The notes beneath the pieces were generated by a model that searched no databases, had not been told where the DNA came from, and saw nothing but the letters and a program-made list of their open reading frames with translations. Positions 17,840-26,783 of a stretch of 64,000 nt of DNA are shown here, one piece after another (the stretch's first letter is position 1; each line of letters opens with the position of its first letter). This DNA comes from Aureococcus anophagefferens (lineage: Eukaryota > Sar > Pelagophyceae > Pelagomonadales > Pelagomonadaceae), in contig NW_008705572.1 in assembly GCF_000186865.1 (NCBI RefSeq), forward strand, positions 393,384-457,383, in the 5' to 3' direction. The position numbers and the translations under genes are program-made.

Positions 17840-18579
17840 ATGATCCGCCATTTGCTGCTCCTCGTCGCCGGCGCGTCGGCGGCCGACAAGGTCAACGTGA
17901 CCGCGTACTGCTCGAGCCTGTGAGGGCACTGCCGGGAGTCGGCTCTGGCTCTCGGCGAACACGTCTTTAGTGTGGAGGGGCTGCCCGACGTCGTCGATTA
18001 CACGACCCACTTCATGGGCGACTGGACCGGCGCCGGCGCGTGCACGTCCCACCCAGCGTCCTGTGGCCGTGAAAAATCGTTACCGTCATGCTTGGTAGGT
18101 CCCACCACGGCTCGCAGTGCTGCTACGCCGACGCGGCCAACCTCGCCGCGGCCCACGTCGTGGACTCGGGCAAGTCGTGGGCCTTCACGCGCTGCATGTT
18201 CGCGAGCCAAAAGGCCCTCTGCCCGAAGACCTGGGACGACGGCAAGCAGGAGTGCGGCACGGAGGCCTACGACGCCGCGAGCTTTCGCAACGTGTCGGCG
18301 GCGTGCGCGGCGGCCGCGGGCTTCGCGGACGCCGAGGTCGCCAAGCTGGTGGACGCGGTCGGCGCGCTGGCGCCGGGCGACTGGGTCCACGACGCGCTCG
18401 TCGCGGACTACGCCTATACGACATCCCACAACCCGGGCAGCCCGCACCCGGGCTGGGTCGTCGTCGACGGCGAGTTCGTCGACTCCGGCAAGTACGACCC
18501 GGACGGAGAGGACTGGGCCAAGGCCGTCGTCGCCAAGGTCTGCGCGAGCTACGGCGGCGCGGCGCCCGCGGGCTGCTAG
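17840..18579 (+). CDS. Selenocysteine-containing GILT-like thiol reductase
   Basis: Two exons, 17840-18045 and 18099-18579, give 228 aa if the TGA at 17921-17923 (codon 28) is read as selenocysteine. A signal peptide (MIRHLLLLVAGASA) precedes VNVTAYCSSL-U-GHC: the U-x-x-C sits where GILT (gamma-interferon-inducible lysosomal thiol reductase) family members have the catalytic C-x-x-C after a V-x-x-Y-x-x-x-L strand. The second exon supplies the HHGSQCC...N block matching the GILT H-G-x-x-E-C-x-x-N signature and paired cysteines. A good SECIS hairpin lies 41 bp past the stop. Without recoding the gene would encode only 27 residues, yet coding quality continues. The start is 96 bp from the divergent hydrolase start. 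Expected: disulfide reduction in a lysosome/vacuole or secretory compartment. Confidence 0.85.
18046..18106 (+). mobile_element. 53-bp intron with 8-bp flanking duplication (introner-like)
   Basis: Intron 18046-18098 starts with GTCCCACC and is followed by an identical GTCCCACC (18099-18106), so donor and first exon base relate exactly as in the introner insertions here. The 45-bp insert (18054-18098, ends CAGCG...TTGGTAG) has no clear terminal inverted repeat and no family core. Splicing GT-AG keeps the frame (A-C-T-S-H-H-G-S). Confidence 0.7.
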
Positions 18580-18620
18580 GGACCGCCATCGAGCACGCCG
18601 CCGCCCCGGCCGGCGAGGCA

Positions 18621-18682
18621 GAGCGCCCGGATGACGGCCGCGCGGGGAACTCCGCCTCGCGCGGCCCGACCGAGGGCGCGCC
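18621..18682 (+). promoter_or_regulatory. SECIS element in 3' UTR of the GILT-like selenoprotein
   Basis: Stem I pairs GCGCCC (18623-18628) with GGGCGC (18674-18679). The non-canonical quartet is ATGA (18631-18634) facing GA (18668-18669). Stem II pairs GGCCGCGCG (18636-18644) with CGCGCGGCC (18658-18666), nine perfect pairs. The apical loop carries the unpaired AA (18648-18649), 13 nt after the ATGA. This matches eukaryotic SECIS architecture, which recruits SBP2 and eEFSec to insert selenocysteine at UGA. Confidence 0.85.
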
Positions 18683-18805
18683 CGCCGTTCCGGGGCGGTC
18701 ACGTCTAAGCGAACTTCCTGGATGGTCGGTTATTGGGGTGGGGCGAGAGGCCGAGAAGCTCCCCGGAGCCGGGGCCCGCGACGCGGTCCTCGCGGGTCGC
18801 GGCGC

Positions 18806-19901
18806 TCAGACGTCGCCGACCTGGCCGCCGCCCTCGGCGTTGCTCGCCTCGACGTCGACGGCGTTGTCGGACGTCCAGAGCGTGAGGTTGTCGCGGAGGA
18901 GCTGCATGATGAGCGTCGAGTCCTTGTAGGACTCCTCGGAGAGCGTGTCGAGCTCGGCGATCGCGTCGTCGAAGGCCTGCTTCGCGATGTGGCACGCGCG
19001 GTCCGGCGAGTTGAGGATCTCGTAGTAGAAGACGGAGAAGTTGAGGGCGAGGCCGAGGCGGATGGGGTGCGTCGGGGGCAGGTCCTTGTTCGCGATGCGC
19101 GACGCCTCCTGGTACGCGTCGAGCGCGTCGGACGACGACTTGTTCCGGACCTCGCTGGCCTGGAACTCGGCGAGGTAGCGGTGGTAGTCGCCCTTCATCT
19201 TGTAGTAGAAGACCTTGCCCTCGTCGCCGACGGAGTTGGGGATGAGCTGCGTCGCGATGATCTTGAGGATGTCCGCGCCTGCGGGTTTCGTCGCGTTTCG
19301 TTTTTTATGGGGGGGGTTCCGTTCGGGGGCGCCGCGGCGCGCAGATGGTCTCGAGCTCCGTCTCGATCTTCTTCTTGTAGGACGTGATCATCGCGGTCTT
19401 CTCCGAGTCGCTCTTCGCCTCGATAGAAGAGATCACGCGCCACGACGCGCGGCGGGAGCCGATGACGTTCTTGTACGCGACCGAGAGCAGGTTCCGCTCC
19501 TCGACGGAGAGCTCCTCCGAGTAGCCCGCGACGGTCTTCATGTGCTCGACCTACACGCATTTCGAGGGTTCTTGTCTTTGTTTTGTTTTTCGCGAGTTCG
19601 TCCCCGCCCCGGTTTTTTCGCGCGCGTCGTCGCGGCGCGCGGCGGCTCGGGCTCGGGCTTCGCCGGGGCGGGCTCGGACCCGCCGTGACGGGCTCGGGCC
19701 CGGCCCGCGAAACCCCCCCGCCGTCGACGAACGCGCACTCCTCGAGCGCGCGCCATCGGGGCCGTCGGGGGCGCCGTCGGCGCCCGCGTCTCGCGCCCCC
19801 GCCCCCCTCCCCCCCGGACGCGCACTCACCATCTCGTCGAAGCGCTCGGCCTGCTCCGCGAGCTTGGCCAGGTAGACGAGGTCATCGCGCTCCTTAACCA
19901 T
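18806..19901 (-). CDS. 14-3-3 protein
   Basis: Three exons: 19830-19901, 19343-19550 and 18806-19278, giving 250 aa, the normal family length. Introns are 19551-19829 (GT-AG, donor GTGAGT) and 19279-19342 (GC-AG). Motifs: the opening [59 protein letters not shown] and the R-D-N-L-T-L-W helix before an acidic tail. It binds phosphoserine/threonine partners as a dimer in the cytosol and nucleus. Confidence 0.96.
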
Positions 19902-20029
19902 CGTGTTCGAGTCGGCTTGCGAGGCGGTGAGACGGCGCGCTGTCGAGCGCTCGAGCGAGGCGCGCGAAGCCGTCCAAGCCAGCCGCCGCCAGCCCGCGCC
20001 CGCACCGCTTCGCGCCGTACGCTTCCGCG

Positions 20030-21133
20030 ATGGTGTCGCGCCGGTCCCTGCTCCTCGGCGCGGCGGCGCTCGCGACGGCCGCGGCGAAGGGCGAGGAGTC
20101 GCGGAGCGCCGACGGCGAGGTGCTCGAGGACCTGACGGGCAACCTGCTCGTGAACGGCGGCCCCGAGGTGGCGTCCATGGAGGGCTGGGACAACGTCGTC
20201 AACGGCGGCGACGGCTGGGCGGCCTACGTCGGGAACCTGACGACGTGCGAGACGGACGAGGACCCGGAATCGTGCGACGCGAATTTCAAGACGAGCTACC
20301 AGGCGTGCACGCGGTCGCAGATCGTGGCCCTGGAGGTGCCCGGCGTCGTCGACGCGGCGATGCTCGACTCGGGCACCGTCGCCGTCGTCGTCAGCGAGGA
20401 GGTGCGCGAGTTCTACGAGGTCGACAAGTTCTACATCAAGGCGGCGCTCTGCAGCGACGCGGCGTGCAAGCACAAGGTGGCGGTCTGGGACCCGTGCAAG
20501 GGCGTGTCCAAGGTGCCCACGGAGGAGAAGGCGCGCTGGTGCGAGACGCGCGGCGGCGTCGTCGACGGCTGGCACTCCCACGGCCACGCGTTCGGCGGCG
20601 AGGACGTCGCGCGGGGCGCGCGCTACGCGGAGTTCGCCGACGGCGGCGTCGACAGCGAGTACTGGACGGGCTACTGGGGGCCCTGGTTCCGCAACGCCCA
20701 CGTCGCCGTCCACGCGTCGAACCACACCTTCGCGCCGACGGCGACGCCCTACCCGACCGCGCTCGCCGTGCCGTCGCCCGAGCCGACCGCGCCGCCGTCG
20801 ACGGCCTACTGGAGCCACGACAACGACTACACCTACGGCGCCGGCGACTACGCCTACGCGACCTTCCCCACGCCCGCGCCCAAACCCCGCCACCACCGCA
20901 CGCCCGCGCCGGTCGCCGCCGCCGCCGCGCCCGCGCCCGCGCCGCCGCCGGCCAAGTCGAAGACGAGCTCCTTCGTCTTCGCCTTCGGCGCCTTCGCCAT
21001 CGTCGCCGGCTTCGGCCTCGGCTACGTCGCCCGCTGTCGGAAGCAGGACGAGCCCGCGCAGGGCCACGAGTACGCCATCGCCGGCACGACGCTCGAGGAC
21101 GACGGCGTCGAGATGCACGGCCGCATGGTCTAG
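20030..21133 (+). CDS. Type I membrane protein with F-box-associated-like (FBA) ectodomain
   Basis: 367 aa. A signal peptide (about 1-20) precedes a domain starting NLLVNGGPEVASMEGWDNVVNGGDGW. This resembles the N-L-L-x-N-x-x-x-E-G-x-x-G-W...N-G-G-D-G-W motif of the FBA/NCCRP1 beta-sandwich, with further Trp-rich strands to about residue 235. A Pro/Thr/Ala stalk leads to one transmembrane helix (about 315-337) and a short acidic tail. The FBA fold binds glycans in other proteins; here it would face outward. The domain call rests on motif resemblance. Confidence 0.65.
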   Translation: MVSRRSLLLGAAALATAAAKGEESRSADGEVLEDLTGNLLVNGGPEVASMEGWDNVVNGGDGWAAYVGNLTTCETDEDPESCDANFKTSYQACTRSQIVALEVPGVVDAAMLDSGTVAVVVSEEVREFYEVDKFYIKAALCSDAACKHKVAVWDPCKGVSKVPTEEKARWCETRGGVVDGWHSHGHAFGGEDVARGARYAEFADGGVDSEYWTGYWGPWFRNAHVAVHASNHTFAPTATPYPTALAVPSPEPTAPPSTAYWSHDNDYTYGAGDYAYATFPTPAPKPRHHRTPAPVAAAAAPAPAPPPAKSKTSSFVFAFGAFAIVAGFGLGYVARCRKQDEPAQGHEYAIAGTTLEDDGVEMHGRMV

Positions 21134-21435
21134 GGGGGACGGGTCCTGTGCGTAACTCGTCGAAGCGGAAGCGTTTGTTTTTCGGCCGCGGGCACTCGCG
21201 AGTCGCCGCGACCGCGACTCGCGAGACGCGCGCGCGTTGCTCGACCGCGAGACGACGCGCGCGCGTTGCTCGACCGCGAGACGCGCGCGTCGCCTACGGC
21301 GGAGCCGCCACTGACCGTGTTGCGGCGCTTGCGCCTCGATTTAGACGGCGTCGGAGCTCCCCTTTTGTGCAGCTCGGTGACCTTGCCAGCGTTTCGTTAT
21401 ATTAAGATCGCTGACCGGGAATTTCAATATCGCGG
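21134..21435. other. Intergenic region with short tandem repeats
   Basis: No gene seen. The block 21221-21290 holds two close copies of a unit around GCGTTGCTCGACCGCGAGACG. The right half (21340-21440) is AT-richer and probably contains the kinase promoter and leader. Confidence 0.5.
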
Positions 21436-22827
21436 ATGGTCTTCGCGGATGGTCTTGTGAAAGAGCAATTGACGGTCTTCACGCGTGGACGCGCGGGTAA
21501 CTCGACCGCGATACGACAAAAAGCGATGGCCGGCGGCGCCGGCTCGCCGGCGGGCGCGACTTCAAGGTCGATCACGATCGACGGCGGCGATGGCTCGCCG
21601 GCGACGCCACGTATCTCGCTCCAGCCGTCGCTAAGCTCGTCGCCGTCGAACGGGTCCTTCTTCTGCGCGTCGAAGACGGAGCTCCGGGCGACGTGGAGCG
21701 GGCGCGCCATGACCGTGAAGGCGGGCATGACGCCGCCCGTCGGCGGCGGCGCGCTCGCCGCGAGCCCGGGGCTCCTCCCCGGCGGGCTCCTCGCGTCCCC
21801 GCGCGCGCCGTCGCCGGCGCCCCAGGACGTGCGGAAGACGACGCACGAGATGCCCGACTCGCTCCTCAACGACGGCTTCGTCATCGAGTCCTTCGACTAC
21901 GCGGAGCTCGCGGACGTGAGCGTTCGGCCCGTCGGCGAGGGCGACCAGGCCGCGGTCCACTCGTGCGTCGTGCCCTTCGGCAAGTACGCGGGCCAGACCA
22001 TGGCGCTCAAGGTGCTGCGGCCGGAGCTCGCGGCCAAAGAGGACGAGGTCCAGGCCTTCGTGCGCGAGGCGAACTTCCTCGCGCGGATCTCGCACCCGCA
22101 CGTGCTCGGCATGCTCGGCTGCGGCACGACGGACGAGCGCCGGCCCTGCCTCGTCATCGACTGGGTCGAGAGCGACGTCGCGCGCGAGCTCAAGCTCGAC
22201 CTCGTCGACTTCGACGCGGGCGCGCGCTGGGCCGTGCGCCGCGACTGGCCGTCGGCGGCGCGCGTCGCGCTCCTCCGGGACCTCGCGGCGACGCTCGCGT
22301 TCCTCCACGGCGGCGAGGCCATCCCGGGCACGGTCGTGCTCCACCGCGACCTCAAGCCTGCGAACCTCGGCCTCACGGCGGACCGGCGACTGAAGCTCCT
22401 CGACTTCGGCCTCGCCGTCGCGCTCGAGCGCACGGCCGCGAAGACGGCCGAGACCTACGAGCTCACGGGCGGCGCGGGCACGCGGCGCTACATGGCGCCC
22501 GAGGTCTGGCGCTCCGAGCCCTACGGCACGGCCGCCGACGTCTACGGCTTCGCGCTCGTCGCCTACGAGATCTGCAGCCTCTACGGCAAGCCCTACGCGG
22601 CCTACGACCCCAAGACCATGTACCGCAAGGTCATCGAGCACGGCAAGCGGCCCAAGCTGCCGCTGGACTGGCACTCCTGGCTCCTCGACCTGCTCCCCCG
22701 GGCCTGGGCGCCGGACCAGAAAGACCGCTGCGGCGCGGACCACGCGGCCAAGGTCCTCGCTCAGGTCCTCGGCGCCTGCGACGACCCCCTCGGCCAGGAC
22801 CCGACAAGTAATCCCCGGCCATATTAA
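21436..22827 (+). CDS. Protein kinase, TKL/MAPKKK-like
   Basis: 463 aa; a start at 21526 (MAGGAG) is an alternative. After a Ser/Pro-rich N-terminus (about 1-155) comes a full kinase domain: glycine loop VGEGDQAAV, VAIK-type K192 (MALKVLRPEL), catalytic loop HRDLKPANLGL (D305), DFG at D323, YMAPEVW and a regulatory-spine D-V-Y-G-F-A. The APE and subdomain IX spacing are of the TKL type. The last codons overlap a 31-bp inverted repeat, so the true C-terminus may have been changed by insertion. Confidence 0.85.
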   Translation: MVFADGLVKEQLTVFTRGRAGNSTAIRQKAMAGGAGSPAGATSRSITIDGGDGSPATPRISLQPSLSSSPSNGSFFCASKTELRATWSGRAMTVKAGMTPPVGGGALAASPGLLPGGLLASPRAPSPAPQDVRKTTHEMPDSLLNDGFVIESFDYAELADVSVRPVGEGDQAAVHSCVVPFGKYAGQTMALKVLRPELAAKEDEVQAFVREANFLARISHPHVLGMLGCGTTDERRPCLVIDWVESDVARELKLDLVDFDAGARWAVRRDWPSAARVALLRDLAATLAFLHGGEAIPGTVVLHRDLKPANLGLTADRRLKLLDFGLAVALERTAAKTAETYELTGGAGTRRYMAPEVWRSEPYGTAADVYGFALVAYEICSLYGKPYAAYDPKTMYRKVIEHGKRPKLPLDWHSWLLDLLPRAWAPDQKDRCGADHAAKVLAQVLGACDDPLGQDPTSNPRPY

Positions 22828-22835
22828 TAAAACGA
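22805..22835. repeat. Left copy of a 31-bp inverted repeat
   Basis: This begins CAAGTAATCCCCGGCC, identical over 16 bp to the reverse complement of 25853-25883, and matches 28 of 31 positions overall. It encodes the last residues and stop of the kinase gene. Confidence 0.8.
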
Positions 22836-22926
22836 TTTTATTAATTGGAGAACGGGATGCAGAGCCGGGATGCCTCGGGATATCCGGTGCATCCCGCGTT
22901 GGCCGATGCGCTGAGACGCGCGCAGG

Positions 22927-23707
22927 ATGCAGCGTGAGTCGACGGGTTCGTGGTCTTTGGGCGGCATCAGCCAGTTCGACAGCGACGACGGCACCGAGCA
23001 TGATGACTTCGAGGAGCTCGATGACTTCGAGGAGGCGGGCCTGGACGCCGGCGGCGCCGACCGGGATCGGGACGACGACATCGGTGGCGATGGCGACGGC
23101 GAGGGGTGGGCGCCTCTCGAGATCTGGCCCGCCGGCTTCGGCGAGGACGAGGAAGGCGCGGGCCCCGGATCCGCCGACGGCCAGGACGCTGCCGCGGCCG
23201 CGGCGGCGCCACCGGCGAAGCGCGGCCGCGGCCGGCCGCCTGGCAGCGGCGGGGAGTCCGACGCGCAGGCGTGGGCGCGGCGCTCCTCGCCGGCGCAGAT
23301 CGCCGTGGCATCGCCGCGGGCTGCGCGCAGGGCTGCGGCTGCATCGCCCGCATGGCGGGCGACGCCTGCTTCAACCTCCTGCTCGACNNNNNNNNNNNNN
23401 NNNNNNNNNNNNNNNNNNNNNNNNNNNNNNNNNNNNNACGCCGCGTAGGTCACAAGCGCTCGGCCCGCGTCCATGGCGCCTGCCCTCGCCGCTGGTCGAC
23501 GACGATTGCGTGGAGTCCGGGGGCGGCTTCTACCGGCTCCCCGGCACGGAAGACGAGCGGCACGAGGAGACGACCGAGCAATTGGAGACCCTGACGACGG
23601 GGGTGATTTTGACGAAAGAAGGGAAGATCAGCCGCGCGGGCGGCGACGGCAACTTGAAATTTTTCCAGCAGGCGCTCAAGAAACGCGTCGCCGACGCCAG
23701 CGGCTGA
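22927..23707 (+). CDS. Fragmented gene across an assembly gap, AT-hook protein
   Basis: Coding-like sequence surrounds a run of Ns and cannot be joined. Before the gap one frame reads an acidic stretch and an AT-hook (KRGRGRPPGSG). A second frame close to the gap reads IAAGCAQGCGCIARMAGDAC, suggesting an intron or frame change. After the gap a third frame (about 23510-23707) gives YRLPGTEDERHEETTEQLET and ends KKRVADASG with a stop. No family was recognised. The inverted repeats around the region make a mobile-element gene plausible but unproven. Confidence 0.35.
23388..23437. other. Assembly gap (50 Ns)
   Basis: Fifty unresolved bases; a round number suggests a scaffold gap of unknown true length. 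Confidence 0.97.
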
Positions 23708-23870
23708 TCTGCCGGCGGATCGCGCCGGGCCCCGGGGGACGCGCGCGCGATCCGCAACTAAGCAGACGGAACAAGCCGTTACGTGACGGGGACGGGGCAG
23801 CGGCGCTCGCCGGCAATCGCGCGGAAGCCTCGGAGCTCCACGCGACGGGGGGGGGTTCGCGGGGCGAGGT

Positions 23871-25811
23871 TCAGGAGTAGTAGTGGGCGGGCGGCGGCGG
23901 CGGCCCGTGGCCCGGCGGCGGCCCGTGGCCCGGCGGCGGCCCGTGGCCCGGCGGCGGCCCGTGGCCCGGGCGCCGGTCGTAGCGGTCGTACTGGGCCGAG
24001 CCGTGGTCGTAGGGCGACGCCATGCGGCCGCTGGGCTGGAGCGGGTGCGTCGACGGGCCCAGGGGCTGCCGGCCGGAGCCCTGGTAGTCGCCGGGCAGGC
24101 TCCGGCGGGGCTCGGCGTCCGGCGCGCCCTGGTAGCCCGGCTGGCCCGTGTTGAACGTCGCGCCGTCGTACATGCCCCGGCAGGCCGCGTGGTACTCGAA
24201 CTTGATCGGCGCCCCGCTCGACGCGAGGCTCTTGAAGAGCGCGCCGAGGTCGCCGCTCAGCGGCGGCGCGGCGGCCGCGGCGTCCGGGCCCGCGCCGTGG
24301 ACGATCATGGCGCCCTGGTCGTAGCCGCAGCTGTCGCGGCTGTGCGGCGGCGGGCCGTAGCTGCCGCGGTCGTCGTCGTTGCGGTCCCGGCCCCGGGGCA
24401 CGGGGCCGCGCGAGTAGCTGTCCCGGCCGCTGTCGCGATCCCGGCGGTCGTCGCGGCCGTAGCCGCCGTGGGCGCCGCTGCCCCGGCCGTCGCCGCCGCG
24501 GCGGTCGCCGTCGCCGTCGTAGCTGCTGCGGTCGCGGCCGTAGCTGCTGCGGTCGCGGCCGTAGCCGCCGTCGGCGCCGCTGCCCCGGCCGTCGCCGCCG
24601 CGGCGGTCCTGGCGGCCCGGGGAGAGCTGGTCCCGGAACGGCCGCGAGCCGGAGCCGCCGCGCGGCGCGGAGCCGCTCCGCGGCGGCTTCTCGGACCCGG
24701 CGGCGGGGCCCTTGGGCGCCAGGTTCGTGGGCTGGGACTTCTTCTGGCCGCCGATGGCCTCGAAGAGGAGCCGCTTCATCTCCGGGAGGCTCACGTTCGT
24801 CGGCACGTCCCACGCGACGCAGGCCGCGCGGACCTCCTCGGCCTTGAGCTTGTCCCGGACGTGCGTCCAGGACGGCGCCGGCGCCAGCTCCTTCTTCCAG
24901 TTCTTGGCCGCCGACTCCGACGCCGGCTTGGCCGCGCGCGCGCGCGCCGGCCGCGCGGCCTTCGCCTCGGGCGCCGCCGGGGGGTCCGGCGGCTCGACGC
25001 GCTTCCGCGCGCGCGGGATGAGGCCCTTCTTCCACGTCTCGTACGCCGAGAAGAACTCGTCCGCCTCCGGCGACCCCGGCTGGCCCGTGGGCTCGAGGCG
25101 CTCGACCTTGCCGTCGAACTTGCAGAGGTCGGCCCCGGCGCACATCATCGTGCCCTTGGTTTTGGCGCACAACAAAACCTTCATCCACCCCACCTTGCCC
25201 TGCTTCGACACGGCCTCGCCGCCCTCGAAGACGCCGAAGAAGCGCGCCGTGATCATCTTCCCGCCCCGCAGCAGCCGCAGCTTGTCGCCCCGCGTGAACA
25301 CGACGGGCGGCGGCTTGAGCTCGAGCATGGGTTTTGGCTGGAAGGCGGCGGTCTTGTACACGACGCCCAGCCCCGCCGTCGAGGCGCACGCCGGCTCCTT
25401 GTCGTAGAGGATCAAGTTCTTCGTCGTCCGGCCGAAGCAGGCCTCGCGCGCGTCTCCGGGCTCGAACACCGGCCGGACGACGGGCTTCGGCAGCCGCCAC
25501 GCCTGCTCCGCGACGGACAGGCCCCGCAGCTCCTCGCACTGCTGCACGCCGGCCGTGCGATCCACCACCGCCACGTTCTCGCGCGCCTCGGCCGCCGGCG
25601 CCGCCGGCGCCGCCGGCGCCGCCGCCGGCGCGTCCGCCGGCGCCGGCACCGGCGGCGGCTCCTGCACGCCGTCGCCGCCCTCGGCGGCGCTCACCACCGC
25701 GCCCACGGGCGACTCGCCGCCCATAGCGACCTTGGCGGCCTCGCTCGTCGTCGGAGTGTCGCCGCGGTTGCTCTCCGCCGGCGCCAAGGGGGACTTTGCA
25801 GGGCTACCCAT
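23871..25811 (-). CDS. RGG/GHGPPP-rich RNA-binding-like protein with SAP-like motif
   Basis: 646 aa. N-terminal Ala/Pro-rich linker; a central domain (about 105-245) contains FTRGDKLRLLRGGKMITARF and could be a small beta-barrel of chromatin/Tudor type (not confirmed). An SAP-like helix pair reads KLKAEEVRAACVAWDVPTNV then LPEMKRLLFEAI. The C-terminal third is disordered: RGGDGRGSG, GYGRDRSSYGRD and four perfect GHGPPP units, ending AHYYS. Such tails bind RNA and drive condensates. The gene starts 41 bp from the right inverted repeat. Confidence 0.65.
   Translation of the reverse strand: MGSPAKSPLAPAESNRGDTPTTSEAAKVAMGGESPVGAVVSAAEGGDGVQEPPPVPAPADAPAAAPAAPAAPAAEARENVAVVDRTAGVQQCEELRGLSVAEQAWRLPKPVVRPVFEPGDAREACFGRTTKNLILYDKEPACASTAGLGVVYKTAAFQPKPMLELKPPPVVFTRGDKLRLLRGGKMITARFFGVFEGGEAVSKQGKVGWMKVLLCAKTKGTMMCAGADLCKFDGKVERLEPTGQPGSPEADEFFSAYETWKKGLIPRARKRVEPPDPPAAPEAKAARPARARAAKPASESAAKNWKKELAPAPSWTHVRDKLKAEEVRAACVAWDVPTNVSLPEMKRLLFEAIGGQKKSQPTNLAPKGPAAGSEKPPRSGSAPRGGSGSRPFRDQLSPGRQDRRGGDGRGSGADGGYGRDRSSYGRDRSSYDGDGDRRGGDGRGSGAHGGYGRDDRRDRDSGRDSYSRGPVPRGRDRNDDDRGSYGPPPHSRDSCGYDQGAMIVHGAGPDAAAAAPPLSGDLGALFKSLASSGAPIKFEYHAACRGMYDGATFNTGQPGYQGAPDAEPRRSLPGDYQGSGRQPLGPSTHPLQPSGRMASPYDHGSAQYDRYDRRPGHGPPPGHGPPPGHGPPPGHGPPPPPAHYYS
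23901..23972. repeat. Four 18-bp tandem repeats encoding GHGPPP
   Basis: Near-identical 18-bp units (plus-strand GGCCCGTGGCCCGGCGGC) at the 3' end of the RGG-type gene; length polymorphism is likely. Confidence 0.8.
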
Positions 25812-25852
25812 CTCAAACCCGGGCGTCTCCCGAAGAATTTATTAATGTGAAC

Positions 25853-25883
25853 TCATTTTATTATTTTGGCCGGGGATTACTTG
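25853..25883. repeat. Right copy of the 31-bp inverted repeat
   Basis: Reverse complement of 22805-22835 with three mismatches. The pair encloses 3.08 kb holding the gapped AT-hook gene and the RGG-type gene. I see no clear target-site duplication outside the repeats. Confidence 0.8.
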
Positions 25884-26018
25884 ACGCCCTGCTGCGTCCT
25901 CATGTAGCCGCCCCCCGATCCGCTGGTAAGTGGCTCGGCGAGACCGAGCCACGCGCCAGTTTTTCGGGAGGCGCGAAGTAACGAATCGTATGTGTCTTAC
26001 GCCCCCGGGGCTTTCATT

Positions 26019-26783
26019 TCAGAAGAAGAGGATCGGCGTGGCCGGCGGCGGCGGCGCGGGCGCGTAGAGGGCCCGGGCCTGGTCCACGCCCAGGTCCTGG
26101 CGCCACTTGAGCCCGTCCTTGACGCCCTCGCGGTAGCCGCGGCGGTACTGGCCGCCGCCGGCGACGGCGCGGGCGACGATCGCGGCGCCGACGACGGCGA
26201 GCGCGGCCGCCGGCGCGTGTTTGGCCGGGTCGCGGAGGGCCGCGGCCGCGGCCGCGGCGAAGGCCTCGACCGCGGCGGCCGCGAGGCGGCGCGACCGCGC
26301 GGCGAGGCCGCGGAGTCGGCTCCCCGCGAGCGGCGGCGGCGCGGCGACCGGCGGCCGCGGCGCGTCGGCCGGCGCGTCGTCGACGCAGGCCGCGTAGTGG
26401 CGCCGCTCCGGCGACCGCGCGGCCGGCTGGGGCCGGACGTCGAGGAGCGCGAGGTCCTGGGCGCTCACGCCGGCGTACATCGGGCTCCGCAGGGGCTTGG
26501 GGAGCAGGTCCGGCGAGATGGGCGGCGCGGGCGGCGGCGGCGCGGACGACGACCGCTTCTTCCTCCGCGCGAGCTTCTTCTTCGCGGCGGCCTTGTCCGC
26601 GCGCCACTTCGAGACGATGGCGTCGACGGACGGCGGCGCGACGTTCTCCTTGTCGTCATGGTAATAGCCGCCCGCCGCGTTCGCCTTCGTCGACGTCTTG
26701 ACAAAGTGCTCGGCGTTGTGTTTCGTCTGGAGCACGGCGTTGTGGTTCTGAATGTTCTGGAGCGACAGGGGGCCCGGCGCCAT
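26019..26783 (-). CDS. Unknown protein with one C-terminal membrane helix
   Basis: 254 aa. The N-terminus is polar (HNAVLQTKHNAEHFVKT, DDKENVAP), followed by a basic KKKLARRKKRSSS patch that may be a nuclear signal. A Pro-rich centre precedes an Ala-rich helix and a hydrophobic segment (AAALAVVGAAIVARAVAGGG), then a short conserved-looking tail (YRRGYREGVKDGLKWRQDLG). No family was recognised. Confidence 0.55.
   Translation of the reverse strand: MAPGPLSLQNIQNHNAVLQTKHNAEHFVKTSTKANAAGGYYHDDKENVAPPSVDAIVSKWRADKAAAKKKLARRKKRSSSAPPPPAPPISPDLLPKPLRSPMYAGVSAQDLALLDVRPQPAARSPERRHYAACVDDAPADAPRPPVAAPPPLAGSRLRGLAARSRRLAAAAVEAFAAAAAAALRDPAKHAPAAALAVVGAAIVARAVAGGGQYRRGYREGVKDGLKWRQDLGVDQARALYAPAPPPPATPILFF

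Noticed and set aside
17921..17923. TGA as a pseudogene stop
   Set aside because: It falls exactly on a redox-active position, downstream coding and cysteines are intact, splicing keeps frame and a SECIS follows.
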